Part shown: positions 1 through 8,506 of the stretch, one piece after another | Layout of the letters: each line of letters starts with the position of its first letter | Numbering within the stretch: position 1 is the first letter of the stretch | NCBI GenBank assembly: GCA_964536085.1 | Contig: CAZHWR010000009.1 | Span: 1-53,044 of the forward strand | Direction of reading: 5' to 3' | Length of the DNA: 53,044 bases | Source of the DNA: CAZHWR01 sp964536085 | Lineage (GTDB): Bacteria; Bacillota; Clostridia; Oscillospirales; Ruminococcaceae | Made by a program: the position numbers and the translations under genes | Notes under the pieces: model-generated | Database searches by the model: none | What the model was told of the DNA's origin: nothing | What the model saw: only the letters and a program-made list of their open reading frames with translations

Positions 1-53
1 CCACTTTTATTCCGGCACAGCAGCTCATACTTATATCTAAAAATCTTCCCTCC

Positions 54-78
54 CCCGCATAGCAGGGGCTTATTTTTA
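54..78 (+). terminator. Probable intrinsic terminator of an upstream gene
   Basis: A short GC-rich hairpin (CCCCGC, ATA, GC-A-GGGG with one bulged A) is followed by CTTATTTTTA. It would end a plus-strand gene lying left of the window. The stem is short, so the call is modest. Confidence 0.4.
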
Positions 79-87
79 CTGTGACAC

Positions 88-134
88 AACAAATAAAAGG
101 AAGCTGCTTTAAAGCAACTTCCTTTTATTTGTTG
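88..134. terminator. Bidirectional intrinsic terminator
   Basis: Near-perfect inverted repeat with arms CAACAAATAAAAGGAAG and CTTCCTTTTATTTGTTG. The T-rich flanks on both sides make it usable from either direction. It ends the 1189-aa protein gene on the minus strand, whose stop is 29 nt away. Confidence 0.8.
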
Positions 135-162
135 ATTTTCTGCCGTATGCACGGCGTTTGAT

Positions 163-3100
163 TTATTTTTTGTTTTTGCAAACGGCTTTTTTATTGAAGC
201 GGTATTTTTTGCCTTTGATTTTTTTAACGGTGTTTTGCAAAAGCACGCCTTTTTTGTTTGCGCGGTACCATTTTTTCTTGTATTTTATCCATACATTTTT
301 CTTTAAAACGCCTGTTTTAGCCACATAGTACCGCTTTTTGCCTATTTTTATTATTTTATTGCTCTGCCTTACGCTCTTTACCAGTCTGTATTTTTTACCT
401 TTGACGGTTATCCATTTCGTACCCGTTATCTTCGCGCCGGACGCGTTGGTTCGATAGGTTTTGCCGTTTACCTTTACCCATGCGTTCTTTTTCAGAACGC
501 CGTTTTTGTAATAATACGTCTTGCCTCCCTTTTTGACCCAGCCGTTTTTGATAGCGGCGGCAGTCGTCGGGGTACTTACGGTATTTGAAGTATTCGGGGT
601 ATTATTGGGAGCCGCGCTCGCCGAAGGCTTTACGACAAGCGCCGCATACGCCAGATTAAGCGCCGAAACCGCCGCTTCGATTTTGCTCTGCTGTGCCTCC
701 TCAGAAGAAGCCATGAGCGCGTTTGCGCTGTTTAAAGCCTCGATGAATTTGCTCCAGCTTTCGGCGGTGTATTTCGATTCTTCTGGCGACGCGCTCGAAA
801 TTTTCGCAAGCGCGCTTTCAAGCGCAGAATAGTCGGAATCGGTTTCGCCATGAGCGCCGACGTTGAGCGGCGACGGTGTGAAAATAGCTTCGCTCGGTGC
901 GTAAACGGTCTGCGAGTTGTAAACCTCGATTTCACGTATACTCGGGGAATTAAGCCCGGACGCTTTTAACACGTTCACCCGCAGATATCTTGCGCTGACC
1001 GCGTCAAACCGCACTGTGTCGGCGGAGTAGTTTACACTGCCGTTTGCGCGGGAGGCGCCGTAGTGATAAGCCGCGTCGGCTTCGTACCAGTTTTCGCCGT
1101 CGGACGAATATTCTATTTTGTATCCGTCCGGGGATTTTTTTGCCTGCGAACCCCAGTGCAAAACCACCTTGTTTACGGTTTTTGGTGTTCCGAAGTCAAG
1201 TGTTAAAGCGGTTTCCTCCTTGACTGCATGCGAGCTGTCGGAGGTCAACTCCACGCCGCTTTCCCAAGCGGTCGAAACGTCTGAATCCACAGCGTTTTCG
1301 GCGCTTGAGCCCTGCTTTGCAACGCTCACTGTGACCGCGGCGCCTGCCGCAAGCTCCTCACCGTCCGATGTGACCGCGCGCTGCGGGCTGTCGGATGATG
1401 CGCTCTCGTCTATAGTGAACAGCGTCACAAAATACGGATGCAGATATTCAAACGAAGTGCGGTCGTCAAAGTTATAGGAGTTTACATTATACGATATAAG
1501 CAGCTCGCCGTTTTTAGAAAGATGCGGATGCGCTTTGGAATTGTAGGTGTAAATTCCGCTGTCGCCGTTTTTTTCTAGGATTTTGTATGTTTGAGGACAA
1601 TCGTAGATATAAAGCTTGTCGGTGGAGTTGTTAAAGGTTCCGTAAGGAGTGTCGGCGGTTGCAAGCGCAAGCGAGGTGGTTATTGTGAAATTAGTGAAGT
1701 TCATCACGTATTTTCCCGCGAACGCGCCGCTTTCCATATAGGATACGCTGAATTCGTTTGACACCATGCCGTCGCCGCCGTCAATAACGGCGCATTGGGT
1801 AACGTCGTCCACCCATTCGGAGCCGTTCCAATACCGCCATGCGCTCACATCTGAAAAATCCTCCGGCTTAACGCGCGCAACAACCGGCGACTTCATCAAA
1901 AGAAACGCCTGATAGCTTTTTATTCCGTAAAGATAAATGTATCCGTCGGGATCGGGAGTAGCGCCTCCCGATTCGGTGTTATCCATAACGGCTCCGCTGA
2001 ATTCTATGCGGTAGTCCGTCCCGTTTTCATTGTATTCGGTTAAAATATCCGCGTTTGAAGTACTGGGCTTGGTCGCAAAATCAGGCAGGGTCTTGCCGCT
2101 TAAATCAAATCGGTTAAACATGAAATTCGCGGCGGAAAGCCCGATATGGGAAAAGCTCCAGCAAAACAGCCGATCGCCGATTTTAACAAGTTCCTGCGCC
2201 CAGTTGCCGTCGCCCAGAATAGAGGTCGAGCTGTCGGATGTCGTAAGATAAAACTGCATGTTGCGCGGATCGGGCGTGTTGCCGATAAGGGTTGCAAGTG
2301 TGTTGTTCTTGAGTCCCTGATAATACATATTTTTGCCGTATTGACCCGCCGTGCCGCCGAAGCCGGAAAAGTTTCCGACTAATGTATCTGAAAACAAAAA
2401 TGTGGTTTTGGTTTCGCTGTCGGACGAGCCCGCGCGGTCGGAGCCGTTCATATTAACGGTATATATGCCGTCTGCGGCGAGCCATCCGGTGACGCTGCTT
2501 TTGTTGACGCCGCTTGTCTGGTAGTCAAATGTTCCCTCGTTTGAAAAAAGCTGCGACCAATCCCGCGACGGCTCGACCGCCCAGCCGCTTCCCGCAAACG
2601 CGCGCACGGCGGAAAGCCCGAAGCCGTCGCCGCCGTAATTTTCAAGCGGAGTTATCCTTATGTATTGGGCTTGCTTTTCCTCAAATTCGACGGACAGGCT
2701 GTACGGCATGCCGTCGGTTCCTGTGCCGATGGGAATTTCGTATTCGCCGAGCGTCGTCCATTCGCCGCCCGCGTAGTTAATTGTGGAGCCGGAAATGCTG
2801 TAAGGATTTTTTGTGGTGTATTCTAGCCTGACCCGCTTGACGCCGCTATTGAGGTTATCCGGGTCGTTGTAGTTCCAGATATAAAGCGAGCGGATGGGAT
2901 AGGTGCCGTCCAAATCAAGCACGACAAACGAATCGTCCGCCGATTGTTCCGAATACCACATGGTTTCGGGTGCGTTTGAGTGTACGGCGGAATACGACGT
3001 CAGGTCGCTCAGACCGTAGTTGTTTGAAAGATTGACAGCCGATGTGCTTTTGGGTGCGCGGCCGGAGGCTGAAATCAACGAACCTGACTTAGGTCGTGTC

Positions 3101-3732
3101 TTAAAGCGGAAAAACCGAACCTCAGAAAGCCCGTAGCCGTCGCCGCCGTAGTTTGACTGCGGGATAATGCGGACATATTTGACGCTTAAGCCCCCGAAGT
3201 TTATCGGGGTTCGGTAACCGTCGTTTTGGTTATTTGCGCTGTTGCCGCCGTACCGGACGTTTTCGCTTTCCAAGGCGCGCGCAAGAGTATAGTCTCCGCC
3301 GCCGAGGTCGAACCAGTTTTCCTTGTCGAGAGAATATTGTATCTTAACGTCCTTCATGCCGTCGTCAAGCGCGCCGTTTGCGTTGTAGTTCCATATATAC
3401 ATATATCCGAGCGGGACTATTTCGGAAAACGCAAAAGTAAACGCGCCTTTTTTGCCCGCGATTTTGGTTTTATAGGAGTTTGCGGCTTTGGTGTCGTGCA
3501 GGTGGATATAGGATTCGAGTCCGCTCATGCCGTTGTCGTTGACAACGACGCTTGCGCCGCTGGGCGTTACCGACGAAACGGATATAAATTCACCCGCCAT
3601 AAGGCTGCCGCGGGGGTCGGATCCTGCCGATTCGTCCGCGCTGTCCGCCGCCGCGGCTGGAAGTCCCGAAAAGACAGATGAGGCGGTCAAAACAGCCGCC
3701 AGTAGCAAAGCCGCTTTTCTTTTGATTTGCAT
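163..3732 (-). CDS. Secreted multidomain protein: F5/8 type C domains, propeller-like domain, FIVAR, lysine-rich wall-binding repeats
   Basis: 1189 aa. Residues 1-29 are a signal peptide (MQIKRKAALLLAAVL...PAAAADS). Three discoidin-like F5/8 type C domains are recognisable at about 45-212, 220-385 and 795-965, by repeated W-Y/N-Y, 'VKYVRI' or 'ARYLRV' and 'LSEVRFF' or 'IREIEVY' patterns. Between them (about 395-775) is a domain resembling DUF4185/DUF5005-type secreted propellers ('ADGIYTVNM', 'FLFSDTLVG'). A FIVAR-like helical segment (about 990-1060), a Ser/Thr/Asn linker and a basic C-terminus of W-K/Y-rich repeats (from about 1085) follow. F5/8 domains usually bind glycans, so the likely role is surface attachment to, or processing of, a polysaccharide; no catalytic residues could be assigned. 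The start has AAAGGAAA upstream and a consensus promoter at 3772-3800. It lies downstream of rhaBAD but with its own promoter, so a link to rhamnose is only positional. Confidence 0.8.
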   Translation of the reverse strand: MQIKRKAALLLAAVLTASSVFSGLPAAAADSADESAGSDPRGSLMAGEFISVSSVTPSGASVVVNDNGMSGLESYIHLHDTKAANSYKTKIAGKKGAFTFAFSEIVPLGYMYIWNYNANGALDDGMKDVKIQYSLDKENWFDLGGGDYTLARALESENVRYGGNSANNQNDGYRTPINFGGLSVKYVRIIPQSNYGGDGYGLSEVRFFRFKTRPKSGSLISASGRAPKSTSAVNLSNNYGLSDLTSYSAVHSNAPETMWYSEQSADDSFVVLDLDGTYPIRSLYIWNYNDPDNLNSGVKRVRLEYTTKNPYSISGSTINYAGGEWTTLGEYEIPIGTGTDGMPYSLSVEFEEKQAQYIRITPLENYGGDGFGLSAVRAFAGSGWAVEPSRDWSQLFSNEGTFDYQTSGVNKSSVTGWLAADGIYTVNMNGSDRAGSSDSETKTTFLFSDTLVGNFSGFGGTAGQYGKNMYYQGLKNNTLATLIGNTPDPRNMQFYLTTSDSSTSILGDGNWAQELVKIGDRLFCWSFSHIGLSAANFMFNRFDLSGKTLPDFATKPSTSNADILTEYNENGTDYRIEFSGAVMDNTESGGATPDPDGYIYLYGIKSYQAFLLMKSPVVARVKPEDFSDVSAWRYWNGSEWVDDVTQCAVIDGGDGMVSNEFSVSYMESGAFAGKYVMNFTNFTITTSLALATADTPYGTFNNSTDKLYIYDCPQTYKILEKNGDSGIYTYNSKAHPHLSKNGELLISYNVNSYNFDDRTSFEYLHPYFVTLFTIDESASSDSPQRAVTSDGEELAAGAAVTVSVAKQGSSAENAVDSDVSTAWESGVELTSDSSHAVKEETALTLDFGTPKTVNKVVLHWGSQAKKSPDGYKIEYSSDGENWYEADAAYHYGASRANGSVNYSADTVRFDAVSARYLRVNVLKASGLNSPSIREIEVYNSQTVYAPSEAIFTPSPLNVGAHGETDSDYSALESALAKISSASPEESKYTAESWSKFIEALNSANALMASSEEAQQSKIEAAVSALNLAYAALVVKPSASAAPNNTPNTSNTVSTPTTAAAIKNGWVKKGGKTYYYKNGVLKKNAWVKVNGKTYRTNASGAKITGTKWITVKGKKYRLVKSVRQSNKIIKIGKKRYYVAKTGVLKKNVWIKYKKKWYRANKKGVLLQNTVKKIKGKKYRFNKKAVCKNKK

Positions 3733-3771
3733 AATCTGAATTTCCTTTCACAATTTAATAGGGTTACTTAC

Positions 3772-3800
3772 AGTATATCGCTTTGCCCGCTTAAAGTCAA
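3772..3800 (-). promoter_or_regulatory. Sigma-A promoter of the 1189-aa secreted protein
   Basis: On the minus strand TTGACT and TATACT are separated by exactly 17 bp, 40 bp upstream of the start codon. This makes the gene independent of the rha operon that ends just before it. Confidence 0.75.
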
Positions 3801-3802
3801 AG

Positions 3803-3840
3803 ACGATAAAAGCGCCCGATATAATCCGGACGCTTTTATT
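3803..3840 (-). terminator. Terminator of the rha operon
   Basis: Inverted repeat ATAAAAGCG(C/T)CC ... GGACGCTTTTAT directly after, and touching, the rhaD stop codon. The minus-strand side ends in a T-rich tract. Confidence 0.65.
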
Positions 3841-4655
3841 TATAAATCCAAAAAATCTTTGCGGTAATCCAAGCCGAACGCTTCGGCGAGGGTCACAAGC
3901 TGCTTGTCGGTTATTGTATTTATCCTGTTAAGGCACGCGGTCAGCATATAGATCTGCGCCGCTTTTTCGACTGTTTCAATAAGTCCGAACGCCTCGTCGA
4001 GCGTTCTGCCCGCGCCGTATATTCCGTGCATCGCCCAGACGACAAGGCGGTATTCCTTCATCTTTGCCGCCGTTGCTTCGCCGATTTCGTTCGTGCCGCA
4101 CAGCATCCACGGCAAAACGCCGATACCGTCGGGGAAAACGACTATGCACTCGGTGCACATCTGCCACAGCGTGTGGGTGAGCGCTTTTTCACTGAGCTCA
4201 TGTACATAGTTCATCGCGAGGGTGTGCGTGGGGTGTGAGTGGATGACAACGCGGTTTTCGCGGTCTTTAGAAAGCCTCGCTATATGGCTCATCAGATGGG
4301 CGGGAAGTTCGGAGGTCGGGCGGCCGCCGTCGGAATAGCCCCACAAAAGCTCGACGGAGCTGCCGTCGGGCGAAATGCGTATTATACCGAGGTTGTTTTC
4401 GGGGTCCGGCTCGACGTTTTTGAAATACTTGCCGCTGCCCGTGACTATAAAGATTTTCCCCGCGAGCGGCTTTGCATTAAAGCCTGTCGGTATAGTGCGG
4501 ATAACGTTTTTTAAATCAAGATATTCCCCGACTTCGCTTTCGTCGAGCATACAGCTTATATTGCCGCCGTTTCGTTCGTCCCACCCGAGGCGGTACATAT
4601 TCGCGGCGGTTTTTTTCATTTCGTCAACAAAAGGGGCGGTAAAAATGTTTTTCAT
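3840..4655 (-). CDS. rhaD: L-rhamnulose-1-phosphate aldolase
   Basis: 271 aa, close to the 274 aa of the E. coli enzyme. It is a class II (zinc) aldolase that cleaves L-rhamnulose-1-phosphate into dihydroxyacetone phosphate and L-lactaldehyde in the cytoplasm. The N-terminus 'GWDERNGGNIS' and the zinc-ligand motifs 'VIHSHPTHT' and 'WAMHGIYGAG' are intact. Its ATG overlaps the rhaA stop (ATGA), showing translational coupling. It is the last gene of the rhaB-rhaA-rhaD unit and ends at a hairpin terminator. Assignment as RhaD rather than fuculose aldolase rests on length, the N-terminal sequence and the rhaA/rhaB neighbours. Confidence 0.95.
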   Translation of the reverse strand: MKNIFTAPFVDEMKKTAANMYRLGWDERNGGNISCMLDESEVGEYLDLKNVIRTIPTGFNAKPLAGKIFIVTGSGKYFKNVEPDPENNLGIIRISPDGSSVELLWGYSDGGRPTSELPAHLMSHIARLSKDRENRVVIHSHPTHTLAMNYVHELSEKALTHTLWQMCTECIVVFPDGIGVLPWMLCGTNEIGEATAAKMKEYRLVVWAMHGIYGAGRTLDEAFGLIETVEKAAQIYMLTACLNRINTITDKQLVTLAEAFGLDYRKDFLDL

Positions 4656-5893
4656 CCTCTGTTCACCAATACCTTGCGTTCATATTCCCTGATTTCGTCT
4701 ATGTAATCCGCGTTTACGTTTTCACGCTTTAAATATTCCTCCCACACTATACCCAAAGGAGCTGTTTTAAGCTCCTCCTGCAACGCCATAAGCGCGGTGA
4801 AGTCGCCGCTTTCCTGCAATTTCCGCATCCTTTCATGCGGCTGCAATAGCGCAGACAGCAGCGCCTTTTGCACGCTTCGGAGCCCGGTTACCCACGCGGC
4901 TATGCGGTTTATCGAAGCGTCGAAATAATCGGTCGCGATAAAAACCCGGTCAAGCGCTTTGCAGCGGACGATTTCCTCGGCAATATTCCTCGTTTCGTCG
5001 TCGAATAAAACAACATGGTCGCTGTCCCACCGCACGGCGCGGGTTATGTGAAGCGCCAGATTTTCACTGTAAAGCAAGGCGGAGGATATTTTATCCGCCA
5101 CCGACTCGGTGGGGTGGTAATGCCCGTTGTCAAAAAGCGGCGTGATATTACGGCTGAGCGCATATCCCAAACAAAATTCCGCGCTTCCCGCAGTGAACGA
5201 TTCGAGCCCTATGCCGAACACCTTGGATTCGACGGTGACGTAAACCTTGGATTTATCGTAAGGGACGCTCAAAATCTCGTCGAGCGACTGTGCAAAACGC
5301 CGTCTCGGAGAGAGCCTGTCGGCGGGAGGGTTTTTATATCCGTCGGGTATCCATATGTTCATAACGCACGGCTTTTTGGTCTGCTCGGCAAAATACTGCG
5401 CGATTTTTAAACAGCACTTTCCGTGCTCGACCCAGTAACGGCGCACCGATTCGTCGGGCGAAGTCAGGGTCAAATCGTCCTTGACCATTTCGTGCGAAAA
5501 AAACGTGGGATTAAAGTCTATGCCGATATTCCGCTCGTTTGCAAATTTCACCCATGCGTCAAAGTGGCGCGGCTGAAGCTTATCCCTGCCCGCGCGCTCA
5601 CCGTTTTCAAACACGGCGTAGCTTGCGTGAAGATTTAGCTTTTTCGCCCCGGGGATAAGCGAAAACGCCTTGTCGATGTCCGCCTTGAGCTCATCGAAAT
5701 TTCTCGCCCTGCCGATGTAGTCGCCGGTTGCCTGTATGCCGCCGGAAAGACTGTCCGCGCCGTCAAATCCCAGCACGTCGTCCCCCTGCCAGCAGTGAAC
5801 GGACACGGGAATCCGCGACAGTGTTTCGATAACTCCATCCGTGTCGATACCGTGTTTTAAATATACATTTTTTGCGTATTCGTATTCATTCAT
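4652..5893 (-). CDS. rhaA: L-rhamnose isomerase
   Basis: 413 aa from the chosen start; converts L-rhamnose to L-rhamnulose, first step of the pathway. Metal-site motifs of the family are visible: 'DFNPTFFSHE', 'VTVESKVFGIGLES', 'PLFDNGHYHPTE' and 'WDSDHVVLFDDET'. A longer reading from a TTG at 5917 would add eight residues and overlap rhaB, but the ATG at 5893 has AGGAG eight bases upstream and gives MNEYEYAK, so it is preferred. It lies 16 nt after rhaB and overlaps rhaD by 4 nt. No rhamnose transporter or mutarotase gene is adjacent. Confidence 0.95.
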   Translation of the reverse strand: MNEYEYAKNVYLKHGIDTDGVIETLSRIPVSVHCWQGDDVLGFDGADSLSGGIQATGDYIGRARNFDELKADIDKAFSLIPGAKKLNLHASYAVFENGERAGRDKLQPRHFDAWVKFANERNIGIDFNPTFFSHEMVKDDLTLTSPDESVRRYWVEHGKCCLKIAQYFAEQTKKPCVMNIWIPDGYKNPPADRLSPRRRFAQSLDEILSVPYDKSKVYVTVESKVFGIGLESFTAGSAEFCLGYALSRNITPLFDNGHYHPTESVADKISSALLYSENLALHITRAVRWDSDHVVLFDDETRNIAEEIVRCKALDRVFIATDYFDASINRIAAWVTGLRSVQKALLSALLQPHERMRKLQESGDFTALMALQEELKTAPLGIVWEEYLKRENVNADYIDEIREYERKVLVNRG

Positions 5894-5909
5894 GGCTTTT
5901 GCTCCTGGT

Positions 5910-7271
5910 TTATACAAACGACCCTGCGATAATGCTTTCAGCGTCGTGATTATTTTTGATTATTCCCGCGTATTTGAGCTGCGACAAAATATTTCCCGCC
6001 GCGGTTGCTTCTGCGGGACCAGTTACTACTGATTTACCCGTGTATTCAGCGGTCAGGCGGTTAAGAAATTCATCGCGGCTTCCGCCGCCTGCGATGCGGA
6101 TTTCATCGATTGTCCGTCCTGTTATGCTCTCGATTTCGCGCACGGCCTGCGCATACGACTTGGCAAGAGAATGGTAAACGGTGGCGGCAACCTCGTCCGC
6201 ACAAAGCTTCGGTATGCAAAGCAGAGCCCGAATTGCCTCCGACATGCTTTCGGGAGAAACAAGCTCAGGCGCGTTGACGTCGATATAATAATGATTTTTC
6301 GCGTTTTGCGCCATGCGCATCATTTCGTTATAGTCCGCGTCTTTGCCCAAATCGCGCCTGATTCCCTGCAGCAGCCACATTCCCATACAGTTTTTCAAAA
6401 AGCATACGCCGCCGTTCGCCGCGCCCTCATTGGTAAAATTGGCTTTGCGCGAACAATCGGATATTATCGGCTCTTTCGACTGCACGCCAATCAGGCTCCA
6501 TGTGCCGGACGATATATACGCCGTATTCTCTTTTTTCGGGCAAACGGCAAAGGCGCTCGCGGTGTCGTGACTGGGGCATAAAACGACCGTTGAATTGAAC
6601 CCGACTGTTTTCTGTACGTCCGCCGTTAGCATGCCGACCGGCTCTGCGGGATATGAAAGCGGTAAAAACAGAGATTCACTGATACCCAGCGCGTTTAAAA
6701 TTTCGCCGTCCCACTGTTTAGTCCGCGCGTTTACAAGCCCGGTGGATGTGGCATTCGTGTATTCGTTTGTCATGACTCCTGTGAGCAAATATGAAAAATA
6801 CTCGGGGAGCATCATAAAATGCCGCGCCGAACCGAGCTTTTCCGAAAGCTTGTCGCGGTAAAGCTGGTATATCGTATTAAACGGCTGGAACTGTATCCCT
6901 GTTTTATTGTACAGCTCGCATTGCGGTAGAATTTTGCCCACCGCGTTCACCGCCTCCGCCGTCGAGCCGTCGCGGTAGGAGTAAACGGGTGCGAGAACGT
7001 TTTTTTCGCCGTCGAGCAAAACGTAGTCGACAGCCCAAGTGTCGATCGCTATGGTTTTCGGAACGCGGTTTGATTCGCCGCACCTTGCAAGCCCGTTTAG
7101 TATCTGCGAATAAAGATACTCTGTGTCCCAGCAGAGCGCGCCGCTTTTATCGCGTATGAGTTTATTTTCAAATCGGTAAATTTCTTCAAGCGAGAGCGCG
7201 CCGTTTTGAATACTGCCCAAAATATGCCTGCCGCTCGAAGCGCCTATATCGATAGCCAGATAGTAACTCAA
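5910..7271 (-). CDS. rhaB: Rhamnulokinase
   Basis: 453 aa, FGGY/ASKHA-fold sugar kinase that phosphorylates L-rhamnulose at O-1. Seen: the N-terminal phosphate loop 'IDIGASSGRH', 'IDTWAVDY' with the catalytic Asp, 'SSGTWSLIG' and the adenosine motif 'RIAGGGSRDEFLN'. The start is inferred to be TTG at 7271, seven bases after GGGAGG; the longer frame from 7286 would begin inside the ribosome site. It is followed closely by rhaA and preceded by a 77-bp gap after the AraC-type regulator gene on the same strand, with a 9-bp direct repeat in that gap. Confidence 0.93.
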   Translation of the reverse strand: MSYYLAIDIGASSGRHILGSIQNGALSLEEIYRFENKLIRDKSGALCWDTEYLYSQILNGLARCGESNRVPKTIAIDTWAVDYVLLDGEKNVLAPVYSYRDGSTAEAVNAVGKILPQCELYNKTGIQFQPFNTIYQLYRDKLSEKLGSARHFMMLPEYFSYLLTGVMTNEYTNATSTGLVNARTKQWDGEILNALGISESLFLPLSYPAEPVGMLTADVQKTVGFNSTVVLCPSHDTASAFAVCPKKENTAYISSGTWSLIGVQSKEPIISDCSRKANFTNEGAANGGVCFLKNCMGMWLLQGIRRDLGKDADYNEMMRMAQNAKNHYYIDVNAPELVSPESMSEAIRALLCIPKLCADEVAATVYHSLAKSYAQAVREIESITGRTIDEIRIAGGGSRDEFLNRLTAEYTGKSVVTGPAEATAAGNILSQLKYAGIIKNNHDAESIIAGSFV

Positions 7272-7290
7272 TAAGAATCCTCCCAAGGCG

Positions 7291-7308
7291 ATTTGATATA
7301 TTTGATAT
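7291..7308. repeat. Two adjacent 9-bp direct repeats upstream of rhaB
   Basis: ATTTGATAT occurs twice head to tail in the short gap between the AraC-type regulator and rhaB. AraC-family proteins often bind direct half-sites, so it may be an operator. Its closeness to the rhaB ribosome site (about 10 nt) makes an RNA-level or spurious origin possible. Confidence 0.35.
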
Positions 7309-7348
7309 ATATTAAGGATATCATTTTGCCGGAGATTTTAAAATATCG

Positions 7349-8329
7349 TTATTTGACCGAAAAACTAACCTTATTTGCAGCCCTGTATTCTTTTGGGGAC
7401 ATATCGTATCTCGCCTGAAAAATCCTGTAAAAGTAGCTGATGTTGTTGTAGCCCACCGCCGCGGCGATTTCCGATACCTTGATTTGAGTGTTGGTAAGCA
7501 GATAAACCGCCTGTGACAGCCGCTTTTCCAGCAAAAGCTCCTTGTAAGTCTTGCCTGTTTTGCGCTTTATCTCGCGGGAAAGCCAGCACGGATCGCACGG
7601 AATGCTTTCGGCGAGCAGCGCAAGAGTTCCGTCACGGTAGTTGTTTTCAATATATTGCAGCGCGTTTACGATAACATTCTTTTCGCTGTCATGGTATACA
7701 AGACGGTCGGAATGGTTGATAAACTGCAAAAGCAAAAGCCCCATGGTAAATTCGTTGCTCTTGCGGCGGTTTAACGTGTTGTGGGAAATCGTCCAGATAA
7801 GGTTTTCGATAAGATTTTGTATCGGCAGGATATCGCCTGCGCGAAAATGCAGATATCCGATTTCGCTCTCGCGGTTGCATATACAGTCGATAATAAATCG
7901 GCGCAGGGGAGTCTCTTCCTCGCCGAGCAGAAAAAGAGCGTTGTCAAAAAACTGCGGGAGTATTATGAAATTCACCGCGATGTCGTCCCTGCCCGCCGCC
8001 ATGACCTCCTGGCGGGAGTACTGGTTTAAGATCAGCGTTTCTCCCTCAGACAGCGTTACCTTCTGCCCGTTGACGATATGCGTGGTCGAGCCGGAGCACA
8101 TATATACCATTTCAATATAGTCGTGGCGGTGCTCCGGAAAGTGAACAAACCGCGTGTGCGGGCGTATCGTTATAAGCCTTCCGCTTTTTAAAAGCTTGCG
8201 GCTGTTGATAACAGAGGAATTACCGTCCTCGTAATAGATGGATTCGTCGATATTTTTATGCCCGTCCAAAAACGCCTGTTCCTCGTCGGTGATTTGGGCA
8301 AGCTGTGAAAGCAGTTCCTTTTCAATCAT
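7349..8329 (-). CDS. AraC-family transcriptional regulator, probable rhamnose regulator
   Basis: 326 aa. The N-terminal half has a cupin-type ligand pocket ('FPEHRHDYIEMVYM', 'LSEGETLILNQ', about residues 60-115). The C-terminal 100 residues carry the double helix-turn-helix, ending in the family signature 'VGYNNISYFYRIFQARYDMSPKEYR'. It is co-oriented with and directly upstream of rhaBAD, so activation of that operon by L-rhamnose is the natural inference, in the manner of RhaS. The start has GGGAGG ten bases upstream and a promoter at 8351-8379. The ligand cannot be read from sequence. Confidence 0.9.
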   Translation of the reverse strand: MIEKELLSQLAQITDEEQAFLDGHKNIDESIYYEDGNSSVINSRKLLKSGRLITIRPHTRFVHFPEHRHDYIEMVYMCSGSTTHIVNGQKVTLSEGETLILNQYSRQEVMAAGRDDIAVNFIILPQFFDNALFLLGEEETPLRRFIIDCICNRESEIGYLHFRAGDILPIQNLIENLIWTISHNTLNRRKSNEFTMGLLLLQFINHSDRLVYHDSEKNVIVNALQYIENNYRDGTLALLAESIPCDPCWLSREIKRKTGKTYKELLLEKRLSQAVYLLTNTQIKVSEIAAAVGYNNISYFYRIFQARYDMSPKEYRAANKVSFSVK

Positions 8330-8350
8330 AACAGTGCGCCTCCCAAGCTT

Positions 8351-8379
8351 ATATTAAATCAAACCCGGAATTATTTCAA
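8351..8379 (-). promoter_or_regulatory. Sigma-A promoter of the AraC-type regulator
   Basis: Minus-strand TTGAAA and TAATAT with a 17-bp spacer, 22 bp before the ATG. It diverges from the fprA promoter about 50 bp away. Confidence 0.6.
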
Positions 8380-8427
8380 CCAAAAATAATCCTAAGCTTA
8401 AAATTTTCAAAAAATTACCTCGTATAG

Positions 8428-8456
8428 TTGCAATTAAAGGCAAATGCTTATATAAT
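8428..8456 (+). promoter_or_regulatory. Sigma-A promoter of the flavodiiron protein gene
   Basis: TTGCAA and TATAAT with a 17-bp spacer, 50 bp upstream of the chosen start codon. Confidence 0.7.
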
Positions 8457-8506
8457 AAATACCATAAAAATTTAACGGAAAAGCTCTGGAAAGGATGATT
8501 TTTATA

